From NCBI GenBank assembly GCA_027325115.1, contig DAHWFG010000117.1, positions 1 to 6,377 on the forward strand: 6,377 nt of DNA, given 5' to 3'. This document shows, one piece after another, positions 1 through 6,377 of this stretch. Numbering within the stretch: the first letter of the stretch is position 1; each line of letters starts with the position of its first letter. Below the pieces are notes generated by a model. That model had not been told where the DNA came from. It did no database searches and was given only the letters and a program-made list of their open reading frames with translations. This stretch comes from JAKBCQ01 sp021807585 (GTDB lineage: Bacteria; Planctomycetota; Planctomycetia; Isosphaerales; Isosphaeraceae). The position numbers and the translations under genes were made by a program.

Positions 1-463
1 GAATCGGCCGCCGAAAGATCACGATTCATCGTTATTTCGACTGATTTGGATGGGGCCATATACATGTCCCGTCTGCGTGCGGATTGAAAAGCAAGGAGAG
101 TTCGTCGAGCTTCATGTGGTCGTTCTCGATCGAGTCGCGGATGTGGCTCCAGGACGAATCGCGATCGAACGGAGATTCCAGATCGATGAAAAACGTTGGC
201 GGCGATTGATCGAGCTCGCTACCGAGGGCGACTTCTGGAAATCGGACGAAGCCGAGATCGAATCTTTCGTAAACAAATCGGATCAAGGAGAATTCAGAAA
301 CATCGATCTGATTGTCGAGGGCTACCAGAAAGGGAGATATCGCGTCAATTTCTTGAACCCCGATCCGAAGACTCGAATTCTCGCGAGTTACATGATCGAC
401 CTTTCCGGCGTTAAGATTCCCAGTTCCGAAATGTTCGATACCGACCGATCATCGCCGGAATAA
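1..463 (+). CDS. C-terminal part of an uncharacterised membrane-family protein (paralogue 1, cut at left edge)
   Basis: The open frame enters from the left edge (reading from base 2) and stops with TAA at 461-463, giving about 153 visible residues. An ATG at 50 is possible, but the frame is open upstream of it. The upstream residues also match the family: an R-P pair precedes the domain, as in both downstream paralogues, so the true start is outside the window. The visible part is the soluble C-terminal domain. It has C-V-R-I-E-K, then a hydrophobic strand ending V-V-L-D, then P-G-R-I-A-I-E, a W about 14 residues later, and a late G-R-Y-R-V followed by N-P-D-P. The same order occurs in the genes at 586 and 1813. 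By analogy the missing part should hold about five membrane helices. I do not recognise the family and assign no function. Details such as PGRIAI and PDP make it closer to the third gene than to the second. Confidence 0.8.
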   Translation, partial: NRPPKDHDSSLFRLIWMGPYTCPVCVRIEKQGEFVELHVVVLDRVADVAPGRIAIERRFQIDEKRWRRLIELATEGDFWKSDEAEIESFVNKSDQGEFRNIDLIVEGYQKGRYRVNFLNPDPKTRILASYMIDLSGVKIPSSEMFDTDRSSPE

Positions 464-585
464 GAAGTTGTCCTGATCAATTCTATGTCGTCGTCTCGAT
501 CTTTTCCGTGCGATTGGATGGATCATATCGCTCGAGTCGGAGTCGATGATCGGAATCGAGACGCCGTTCGACCGCGGGAGAAGAC

Positions 586-1704
586 ATGAAACCGACACGA
601 GCGACGACCCCGGGAACGATCATTGCGATCGCGATTATCTCGTGTGCGTTCATCGCGATCGCTTACGTGGCGATCCGGACCGCTTCCAATACGTGGGAAA
701 ACGTGCTGCGAACGATCTTGGCGACGATTTTGCTGATCTCAGTCGTCGCGGCCAGGTTTCGCGAGGGTTGGGAGAGCGCGTTCTGGTTGGGGTTCTCCGT
801 ATTCGGTTGGAGCGCGTTCGTACTCGGATTCGACGGGTCGATCGGAACGTTCAATGGGTTTTGGGTATCGCCACGAACTCGCTTAAATCCTAGTTGGCTC
901 GTTTCCTATGTACTTATTGACATTTTGCCGATCGTCCGAAAACCGACGAATCTGCTTAATGAGATCAATCCGATCACCGAGAAAACGCTCGGCGTCCTCC
1001 ACTCGCTCATGACGATCGTACTCTCTACATGCGGCGGTTCGATCGTCGTCGTCGCGACGCGCGGTCGACGCGAGGCGAACGATCGATATCAACCGATATC
1101 CAAGAAATTATGGTTTTCACATATTGCGATTATTATGATTATATCGGCGATGATCGGCGGATCGATCGCTCGATCGGAGTTGAGGAGATATTCCGATTCG
1201 GCGCGACTCCGATTCATCCCCGCCGGTATGATCGACGAGAGCGTGGGATTGACGGGGTATGAAATCGAAGATTTCACCAAACGGCTCGTCGCGTCGCGTG
1301 AGCGGCCGATCGGCGATCTTGATCAAACCGATCGCGATTTCATAATGTTTCGTTTTCTCCAGGAACAGAGTTCTCATTCCTTATGCGTGAGAATCGAGAA
1401 AACCGAGTCTGGAGCAAAGCTGCGAGCGGTCGTTCTCGACGACGAAAACGAGGGTATCGCCATCGAGAAGAATCTGACGCTGACCGTACCTCAGTGGGAT
1501 GAGCTGCTCAGGCGATCGATCAAGGCGGATTATTGGAACAAATCGTTCACGAGACGATATTCGAGGAAATTCGGCCCTCCCATATTGATCGAGGGGGTTA
1601 AGGATCGGAAATATCACGCCGTGTATCGGTTCGAAACCGACGACGAACATTTCAAATTACTTTATAAGTACATCGTTGAATTAACTGGAATTGGAACTTA
1701 TTGA
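586..1704 (+). CDS. Uncharacterised five-helix membrane protein with extracytoplasmic C-terminal domain (paralogue 2)
   Basis: This gene encodes 372 residues, with ATG at 586 preceded by GGGAG at 576-580 (5-base spacing). Hydrophobic segments lie near residues 10-31, 40-56, 65-82, 133-157 and 175-194. The short linker after helix 4 (158-174) is rich in Arg and Lys, which suggests N-terminus in and the C-terminal domain (about 195-372) outside the cytoplasm; this is an inference. Features shared with the next gene are R-T-A-S after helix 1, F-G-W in helix 3 (73-75), a [L/I]-P-I-[V/L]-R-K segment before helix 4, and T-C-G-G late in helix 4 (148-151). Further shared features are R-E-R-P (238-241), C-V-R-I-E-K (267-272) and W304. 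The C-terminal domain looks mixed alpha/beta, with no catalytic signature I recognise. It sits 122 bases after paralogue 1 and 108 bases before paralogue 3, so co-transcription is possible but not shown. Function is unknown. Confidence 0.85.
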   Translation: MKPTRATTPGTIIAIAIISCAFIAIAYVAIRTASNTWENVLRTILATILLISVVAARFREGWESAFWLGFSVFGWSAFVLGFDGSIGTFNGFWVSPRTRLNPSWLVSYVLIDILPIVRKPTNLLNEINPITEKTLGVLHSLMTIVLSTCGGSIVVVATRGRREANDRYQPISKKLWFSHIAIIMIISAMIGGSIARSELRRYSDSARLRFIPAGMIDESVGLTGYEIEDFTKRLVASRERPIGDLDQTDRDFIMFRFLQEQSSHSLCVRIEKTESGAKLRAVVLDDENEGIAIEKNLTLTVPQWDELLRRSIKADYWNKSFTRRYSRKFGPPILIEGVKDRKYHAVYRFETDDEHFKLLYKYIVELTGIGTY

Positions 1705-1800
1705 GATTATTCGATCCGCGATCGTCCCGATCCGAAATCAATTAAATCCCAGATTGGAAATGAATCGTTTCAGTCGACTCATGATCGGCCACCGAGGCGA

Positions 1801-1805
1801 AGGAG
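1801..1805 (+). promoter_or_regulatory. Shine-Dalgarno site deciding the start of paralogue 3
   Basis: AGGAG lies 1 base before an ATG at 1807 but 7 bases before a second in-frame ATG at 1813. The second spacing is normal for a ribosome binding site, so 1813 is preferred; the choice changes only two residues. Confidence 0.55.
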
Positions 1806-1812
1806 AATGGCG

Positions 1813-2970
1813 ATGACGCGTGGGAGAATCATGCCGGCGGGTCCGATGGTCGCAATCGTCTTCGGATCGGTCGCGGTCGTCGCATTGCGAACCGCTTCCG
1901 AGTTTTGGTATCGCGCATTCTACAGCATGACGGCCGTCTCGCTTATGCTCGCGACGATCGCGGCCATATGGCATTCGAACGTCGATCGCGATTTCTGGTT
2001 CGGCTTCGCGAGCTTCGGCTGGTTCACCTTCATCTCACTCTTGGGGTTACACGGCGAAGCGGTTAAGAAACCCGGAGCGGAGCTCGCCCACAATGCCGAT
2101 CCTAAACTGATTGGTACAAACATCTTACTGGAACTTGTTCCTATTCTTAGAAAAGCGACGAACGATCCCTTCGAAATCGATCGGATTACGAGATCCACGT
2201 TCGGCGTCGTCGCTCTCTTGGCCGTCATCGCGGTTGCGACGTGCGGCGGCTTCATCGCGGTTGTTTTGAGACGATCGAATCGGCGATTCAAACAGAATGT
2301 TACATTGGCATATCGATCCGACAGGGTTGTGTTCGCGTCGATCGCTTTTACGATCGCCGTCGTCTCATTATGTCTCGGACTCGTTCCGACGATCATGCGC
2401 ATCGAGACGACGCCGAGGCCGGAGATCCGCTATTTTCCGTCGTCATCGGTCGACGAAGGCGCCGGGCTTACGAACGATCGAGTCGTTATGTACACCAAGA
2501 TTCTGCAAGCGATGCGAGAGAGACCGCTTTTCGAAGTCGCTCGCGGCTCGGTCGATTCGGCTACGATCCGTATATTAATTATATCGGAATATAACCAACC
2601 GATTTGTGTTCGGATTGAAAAACGCGTCTCGGGCGCCGATCTGCGCGTTGTGGTGGTTGATGGGAGCTTTCATTCGCCCGGTCGAATCGCGATCGATTCG
2701 AAGGTTCGACTCGACGAGAGCGATTGGAAAAAGCTGACCAAGATGCTTGATGAACTCCACGATTCGCACATGGACTCGAAAACCGGCCTCCCGACAAAAA
2801 ATATCTCTTCTGATGACACATATCTTCTCGAAATCGTGAGGGGCGGACGTTATCAAGTGGTGAGCCTTCTCGATCCCGATCCGCGATTCACGCGATTATT
2901 GCGATTTTCGCTCGAATCGTCGGGGCTTCAGTTAAGAGATATATTGATTGATTATTATCGAAGGACTTGA
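1813..2970 (+). CDS. Uncharacterised five-helix membrane protein with extracytoplasmic C-terminal domain (paralogue 3)
   Basis: This gene encodes 385 residues from the ATG at 1813, or 387 from the ATG at 1807; it stops with TGA at 2968-2970. Predicted membrane helices lie near residues 9-25, 34-52, 61-79, 129-152 and 172-194. The Arg/Lys-rich linker 153-171 is probably cytoplasmic, so residues 195-385 should face outward. Landmarks shared with the gene at 586 are R-T-A-S after helix 1, F-G-W in helix 3 (68-70), an L-R-K-A-T-N stretch before helix 4, and T-C-G-G in helix 4 (143-146). R-E-R-P, C-V-R-I-E-K (265-270) and W305 are also shared. The end of the C-terminal domain (G-G-R-Y-Q-V, then D-P-D-P and R-L-L) resembles paralogue 1 more than paralogue 2. 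There is no recognised enzymatic or binding motif. It could be a sensor, a scaffold or an envelope protein, but nothing here decides. It is the last family member before an 870-base gap. Confidence 0.86.
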   Translation: MTRGRIMPAGPMVAIVFGSVAVVALRTASEFWYRAFYSMTAVSLMLATIAAIWHSNVDRDFWFGFASFGWFTFISLLGLHGEAVKKPGAELAHNADPKLIGTNILLELVPILRKATNDPFEIDRITRSTFGVVALLAVIAVATCGGFIAVVLRRSNRRFKQNVTLAYRSDRVVFASIAFTIAVVSLCLGLVPTIMRIETTPRPEIRYFPSSSVDEGAGLTNDRVVMYTKILQAMRERPLFEVARGSVDSATIRILIISEYNQPICVRIEKRVSGADLRVVVVDGSFHSPGRIAIDSKVRLDESDWKKLTKMLDELHDSHMDSKTGLPTKNISSDDTYLLEIVRGGRYQVVSLLDPDPRFTRLLRFSLESSGLQLRDILIDYYRRT

Positions 2971-2990
2971 CATTTATCAAGGAAAATGTC
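2969..2990 (+). other. Small hairpin-like inverted repeat at the end of paralogue 3
   Basis: GACATTT (2969-2975) pairs perfectly with AAATGTC (2984-2990) across an 8-base loop. The left arm starts inside the TGA stop codon. The stem is AT-rich and no T-tract follows, so it is a poor intrinsic terminator, but its position at the gene end is suggestive. Confidence 0.25.
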
Positions 2991-3458
2991 GTCGTTGAAC
3001 TGATCGGATCGTGGGGAAAAGGGGCGGGACGACCGGGTGTATCATCGGTGCGATTCCGAGACGAAGGTGCGAGGCGATCCGGAAAGAATTCCGCATATTC
3101 AGTGTGATCTGAATGTGTATTTTCAAATTGGAGAGTCGCTTTGAGTGAGCGATCGTTCCCGAAATAATCAAAGAATAACACGGTGAACCGATATTTACGG
3201 ACTGCAGAAATCGAAACGGATTGAATCAAAACGAGCCGGTCAATCGTCGCTTTGGCCAAGGTTGATCGTCGCCGCGGGGCGCCGAAACCTCTGCGAGCGC
3301 ATCGATCGCGTGGCCCTTTGGAACGCGCGCGACGTGATCTTCCGACGTCCTCGATCGCGACGCCGCGATTGATTGAGTGCGAAATTCTGAACATTTGATC
3401 AAGATGTCGGGCTCGATCGGCCGCGGCTTTTCTGGTTATTCGCGGTCGGCGCGTCGAT

Positions 3459-3516
3459 CGAAGTCGATTCTCAGGATTGAAACGCGCGATTGTCAAATGC
3501 TGGAAAATCGACTTCG
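3459..3516 (+). repeat. Perfect 11-base inverted repeat in the actA upstream region
   Basis: CGAAGTCGATT (3459-3469) is the exact reverse complement of AATCGACTTCG (3506-3516), with 36 bases between them. A transcript could fold into a stem-loop here, about 325 bases upstream of the actA start. The arms are built from the local GTCGAT-type word, so chance within this biased composition cannot be excluded. Confidence 0.4.
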
Positions 3517-3785
3517 GGTGGTCGGGACTGGAAATCGCGCCGTTCGCGTGGCAAACTCTTCTTTCCATGCTTCTCGGAAGCCGTTCCGGCGAATCGATCC
3601 TGTTTCGGGCGCGAATCTTGCATTGCGAATTGGAGCATCGCGTGGAGCGGGAACGATTGGATCGGATTGAGATAACGCCTCGAATCATCGATTCGGGCGG
3701 CTTGGGCGTGACGACGACGCCGACGCGACGGGATGAGCCCGTTTCCATGCCGCGCAACGTGCGGTGAATTGCGCTTCGTTCGTTC

Positions 3786-3800
3786 CCCGCGCGGAGCGGG
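3786..3800 (+). other. GC-rich hairpin in the actA leader
   Basis: CCCGC (3786-3790) pairs with GCGGG (3796-3800) over a 5-base loop, 41 bases before the actA start codon. It is short and may be fortuitous. If transcribed it would sit in the 5' untranslated leader. Confidence 0.2.
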
Positions 3801-3826
3801 TGATCGAAGAGCGAAAACCGCCGCCA

Positions 3827-3835
3827 AGGGAGGAG
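3827..3835 (+). promoter_or_regulatory. Strong Shine-Dalgarno site of actA
   Basis: AGGGAGGAG lies 6 bases before the GTG at 3842. It is the best ribosome binding site in the window and is the reason for choosing GTG 3842 over the in-frame GTG at 3764. Confidence 0.8.
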
Positions 3836-3841
3836 TTTGAC

Positions 3842-4495
3842 GTGGCCTCGCCGTTTAACAGGACCACGAATCTGTGGGTCGCGCGTGTGCTCTTAAGTGT
3901 ACCGCTCGCGTCGATCCTCGGCGTCGTGGGGCTCTATTATTACGCGGTTCCCGAATACACGAGGGTCGGTTACCAGCCGACGCAGCCGGTCTCGTTCTCG
4001 CACAAGTTGCACGCCGGCGAGCTCGGCTTTTCCTGTGTGTATTGCCATTCGCACGTCGAGGAATCGCCCCAATCAAACGTTCCGCCCACTCAAACGTGCA
4101 TGAACTGCCACCAGGCGGTGAAGGGGACGAGCCCGCTGCTGGCGCAGGTGCGCGAAAGTTGGGCGAGCGGCGAGCCGATTCCATGGAATCGCGTTCATAT
4201 GACTCCCGATTACGTTTACTTTAATCATTCGATTCACGTGCGGCGCGGGGTCGGCTGCGTGAGCTGTCACGGCAAGGTGAACGAGATGGAGATCGTGCGC
4301 CACGACCAGCCTTTGAGCATGAGCTGGTGCCTGAGCTGTCATCGCGAGCCCGAGAAGGCGCTTCGACCGCTTTCCGAGGCGACGAATCTCGACTGGCTCC
4401 CCCCCAAGGGCGAGACGCAGGAGTCGATCGGTAAACGAATCAAAACAGACTCGGGAATCAACGCTCCTCAACAATGCTCGGGGTGTCATCGATGA
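3842..4495 (+). CDS. actA: Alternative complex III subunit A, membrane-anchored pentaheme cytochrome c
   Basis: This gene encodes 217 residues from GTG 3842. ActA is the multiheme subunit of ACIII, the bc1-independent quinol:cytochrome c/oxidase oxidoreductase, and it carries electrons on the periplasmic side. The N-terminus has one uncleaved-looking membrane helix (about 11-33). Five C-x-x-C-H heme c sites follow, starting at C65 (CVYCH), C86 (CMNCH), C139 (CVSCH), C163 (CLSCH) and C212 (CSGCH), the last almost at the C-terminus. H54, H57, H70, H129, H132 and M160 are candidate distal heme ligands by position. Five hemes, the single anchor and the F-x-H-x-x-H segments before hemes 1 and 3 match the family, and the length is normal. 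An upstream GTG at 3764 would add 26 residues lacking cytochrome features and has no ribosome binding site. The stop codon overlaps the actB start (ATGA at 4492-4495), which indicates an operon with coupled translation. Confidence 0.94.
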   Translation: MASPFNRTTNLWVARVLLSVPLASILGVVGLYYYAVPEYTRVGYQPTQPVSFSHKLHAGELGFSCVYCHSHVEESPQSNVPPTQTCMNCHQAVKGTSPLLAQVRESWASGEPIPWNRVHMTPDYVYFNHSIHVRRGVGCVSCHGKVNEMEIVRHDQPLSMSWCLSCHREPEKALRPLSEATNLDWLPPKGETQESIGKRIKTDSGINAPQQCSGCHR

Positions 4496-6377
4496 GTAAT
4501 GATTTACACATCAGTTCCGATTCGACTCCGTCCGTGGGAATCGCGGGGAGGGCGTATTGGCGGAGCCTTGAGGAGCTCGCCGACACCGTCGAGTTTCATG
4601 AATTCGTCGAGAAGACGCTTCCGGGGCATCATCAAGAGCTGCTTCGAACGGGGGGCGGAATCGACCGGCGTCGTTTTCTCCAGTTGATGGCGGCGTCGCT
4701 GGGCCTTGCGGGGATGGGGACCGCGGGGTGTCGGCGTCCCGAGGCGCACATTCTTCCTTATACGAAGGCGCCCGAGGAGGTGATACCGGGTTTGCCGGTT
4801 TATTACGCGACGGCGCTGCCGAGGCCCGGCGGCGGTTTTCCCGTGCTGGTGGAAAGCCATGAAGGCCGGCCGACGAAAATCGAGGGAAATCCGCTTCATC
4901 CGGTCACGCGTGGGACGACAGACGCGTGGGCTCAGGCGTCGATTCTCGATCTCTACGATCCCGATCGGTCCAAGACGGTCCTCGATAAAGGCGCCGAGAG
5001 CGATTGGGATCGATTCGTGGCGCGGCTCGAACCGATCGTCGATTCGCATAAAAGCGAACAGGGGCGCGGCCTGCACGTCCTCTCGGGGGATCTCCGCTCG
5101 CCGACGATCGATCGGCTGCGCCGCGAACTCGAGAAGATCATGCCCAACATGAAATGGCATGTACACGAGCCGATCAGTAGAGACAACGCGGCGGCGGGGA
5201 GTGCGATCGCTTTGGGAGATCGTCTGGCGCCGACATACCGGCTCGAAAAGGCCGACGTGATCGTCGCGCTCGATTGCGACCTGATCGGGCTCGAGGACGA
5301 CGGGGTGCGCTATCAGCGCGGTTTCGCGGCCAAACGCCGTGTCGAGAATCCGGGCGATTCGATGAATCGGTTGTACGCGATCGAGCCCAAATTCACGACG
5401 ACGGGAGGGATGGCGGATCATCGCTTGCGGATGCCGGCAAGTCATATCGCGGCTTATACTTTGGCGCTCGCGGGAGCGATCCTCAAACGAACCGGGGGGG
5501 ACGCTGCGAAGGATCTCGTCGCCGCGGCGGCGGGTTCGGCGGCGAAGGTCGAGATCGACCGATCGTGGATCGACGCGGTCGCCGCGGATCTTCTCGCTCA
5601 CCGAGGCGGTTCGATCGTCGTCGCGGGGAGGCGTCAACCCCCCGTCGTTCACGCGCTTGCGCACGCGATCAACGACGCGCTCGGAAACATCGATTCGACC
5701 GTCGTTTATCACAAAGCGGACGCTTCCGAATCGGGCTCGATTCAAGATCTCGCACATGCGATCATGAATAAATCGGTAAAAACCTTGATTATTCTGGGGG
5801 CGAATCCCGTTTATAACGCTCCCGCGGATCTCGGTTTCGGCGATCTGTTGCGCGGCGTCGAGCGGACGATTCATTGGGGCATGCACGTCGACGAGACCGC
5901 GCGGGCGTGTACATATCACGTGAACGCGGCGCATTCGCTCGAATCGTGGGGCGACGCTCGCGACGGCGAGGGGGTGCTTGCGATCCAGCCGCTGATCGAG
6001 CCGTTATTCGGCGGAAAATCGGCGATCGAACTGTTAGCCGCGGTTCTTGGATACAAGAAAAAGACTCCTTACGAGGTCGTTCGCGAGACGTTCCAGGCGT
6101 TTGCGACCGAGGCGGATTTTGAGACCTCCTGGAAACGCTTCTTGCACGAGGGACGAATCGACGCGTCGAGCGTCGCGATCAAGAAGCCAAACATAAACAT
6201 CAAGGCGATCGTTGACGCTTTGAAGGCTTTTCCGCCGCGGGTCGACGTTTCGGAGACGAATTTGGAATTGACGTTCGACCGCGATGCGAAGGTCGACGAC
6301 GGCCGGTATGCGAACAACGGCTGGATGCAGGAGGCGCCCGATCCGATTACGAAGCTTACATGGGATAACGCCGCGAC
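4492..6377 (+). CDS. actB: Alternative complex III subunit B, Tat-exported MopB-like/iron-sulfur protein (N-terminal 628 residues, open at right edge)
   Basis: ATG at 4492 overlaps the actA stop; 628 codons are visible with no stop. Families of this kind usually reach about 1000 residues, so the C-terminal ferredoxin-like part, which holds the [4Fe-4S]/[3Fe-4S] clusters, lies outside the window. Residues 22-45 (Y-W-R-S-L-E-E-L-A then E-F-x-E-F) form the extended leader typical of Tat-translocated MoCo/4Fe-4S proteins. The twin-arginine site is R59-R60-R61-F-L-Q, followed by a hydrophobic stretch and a lipobox-like T-A-G-C ending at C80, then C-R-R-P and I-L-P-Y. Diagnostic family segments are P-E-E-V-I-P-G (94-100), Y-Y-A-T (104-107), E-G-N-P-x-H-P (131-137), L-G-A-N-P-V-Y-N-A-P (435-444) and L-T-W-D-N-A-A at the edge. 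Only three Cys are visible (80, 262, 473), so the N-terminal cluster motif of catalytic molybdoenzymes is absent. This agrees with ActB being a cofactor-free MopB relative. It works with ActA in passing electrons from quinol. Confidence 0.95.
   Translation, partial: MSNDLHISSDSTPSVGIAGRAYWRSLEELADTVEFHEFVEKTLPGHHQELLRTGGGIDRRRFLQLMAASLGLAGMGTAGCRRPEAHILPYTKAPEEVIPGLPVYYATALPRPGGGFPVLVESHEGRPTKIEGNPLHPVTRGTTDAWAQASILDLYDPDRSKTVLDKGAESDWDRFVARLEPIVDSHKSEQGRGLHVLSGDLRSPTIDRLRRELEKIMPNMKWHVHEPISRDNAAAGSAIALGDRLAPTYRLEKADVIVALDCDLIGLEDDGVRYQRGFAAKRRVENPGDSMNRLYAIEPKFTTTGGMADHRLRMPASHIAAYTLALAGAILKRTGGDAAKDLVAAAAGSAAKVEIDRSWIDAVAADLLAHRGGSIVVAGRRQPPVVHALAHAINDALGNIDSTVVYHKADASESGSIQDLAHAIMNKSVKTLIILGANPVYNAPADLGFGDLLRGVERTIHWGMHVDETARACTYHVNAAHSLESWGDARDGEGVLAIQPLIEPLFGGKSAIELLAAVLGYKKKTPYEVVRETFQAFATEADFETSWKRFLHEGRIDASSVAIKKPNINIKAIVDALKAFPPRVDVSETNLELTFDRDAKVDDGRYANNGWMQEAPDPITKLTWDNAA

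Larger units (their letters stand above)
2971..3841 (+). other. Long intergenic region with no convincing gene, upstream of actA
   Basis: About 870 bases separate the paralogue array from actA. Open frames exist on both strands. The longest, on the minus strand at 2888-3757, is Arg/Ser-rich, runs into the end of paralogue 3 and has no family features. A + strand frame at 3477-3767 (TTG start, 96 residues) has codon use not unlike real genes, but no proper ribosome binding site and no recognisable domain, so I do not call it. No tRNA or CRISPR pattern was seen. The first part, to about 3240, is relatively AT-rich and could hold a promoter, but no clear -35/-10 pair was found. An 11-base inverted repeat lies at 3459-3516 and a GC hairpin at 3786-3800. 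Confidence 0.6.

Noticed and set aside
1712..1724. CGATC/GATCG mini-hairpin after paralogue 2
   Set aside because: It is a by-product of the abundant CGATCG-type words, with a 5-base stem and no T-tract, so it is not a supportable terminator.
1920..2402. Minus-strand 160-residue frame inside paralogue 3
   Set aside because: It is the antisense shadow of the membrane-helix region of paralogue 3 and has no independent support.
2967..2972. TTGACA resembling a -35 element
   Set aside because: No -10-like hexamer lies at a proper distance downstream and the bases overlap the end of a coding gene.
3377..3670. Possible decayed fourth paralogue (a stretch with R-I-E and later L-R-V-V)
   Set aside because: The resemblance to R-I-E-K...L-R-V-V is limited to a few residues, the spacing is different, and no other family landmark follows.
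2888..3757. Minus-strand open frame of 289 residues across the intergenic gap
   Set aside because: Its composition is Arg/Ser-rich and typical of a non-coding frame, it overlaps the end of paralogue 3, and no motif or good ribosome binding site was seen.
3477..3767. Plus-strand 96-residue frame with TTG start before actA
   Set aside because: Codon use is gene-like, but AGGA touches the TTG directly, there is no recognisable domain, and upstream in-frame sequence looks random. Kept only as a possible remnant in the findings.
4504..5934. Minus-strand open frame of 476 residues opposite actB
   Set aside because: It is fully antisense to a securely identified actB and is Arg-rich with no domain. 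Palindromic CGATCG words and the codon bias keep the opposite strand free of stops.

Overview
This window looks like a chromosomal segment from a member of the Planctomycetota. The evidence is the start of an alternative complex III (ACIII) cluster whose second subunit carries an extended twin-arginine signal, the moderately high GC content, the GTG start, and lineage-specific membrane proteins I cannot match to a named family. The phylum is an inference. All genes I can support lie on the + strand.

Left part (1-2970): three consecutive genes encode members of one uncharacterised paralogous family. The first is cut by the window edge and only its C-terminal domain is visible. The second (586-1704) and third (1813-2970) are complete. 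Each has about five predicted membrane helices followed by a soluble C-terminal domain of about 180-190 residues. The positive-inside rule places that domain outside the cytoplasm. All three share a C-V-R-I-E-K motif, a hydrophobic strand ending in a conserved Asp, an [I]AI[ED] motif, a following Trp and a late [R/K]Y segment. I cannot assign a function.

Middle (2971-3841): about 870 bases with no convincing gene. It holds a small hairpin-like repeat over the end of the third paralogue, a perfect 11-base inverted repeat near 3459-3516, and the actA leader with a GC hairpin and a very strong Shine-Dalgarno sequence.

Right part (3842-6377): actA, a membrane-anchored pentaheme cytochrome c, overlaps by ATGA the start of actB, the Tat-exported large iron-sulfur/MopB-like subunit. 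actB is open at the right edge after 628 codons. Together they begin an ACIII operon, which oxidises quinol and passes electrons to a periplasmic cytochrome c or a terminal oxidase. The remaining subunits (actC onward) should lie downstream.

Throughout, the hexamer CGATCG is far more common than chance would give. This probably contributes to the many long antisense open frames that are not genes.
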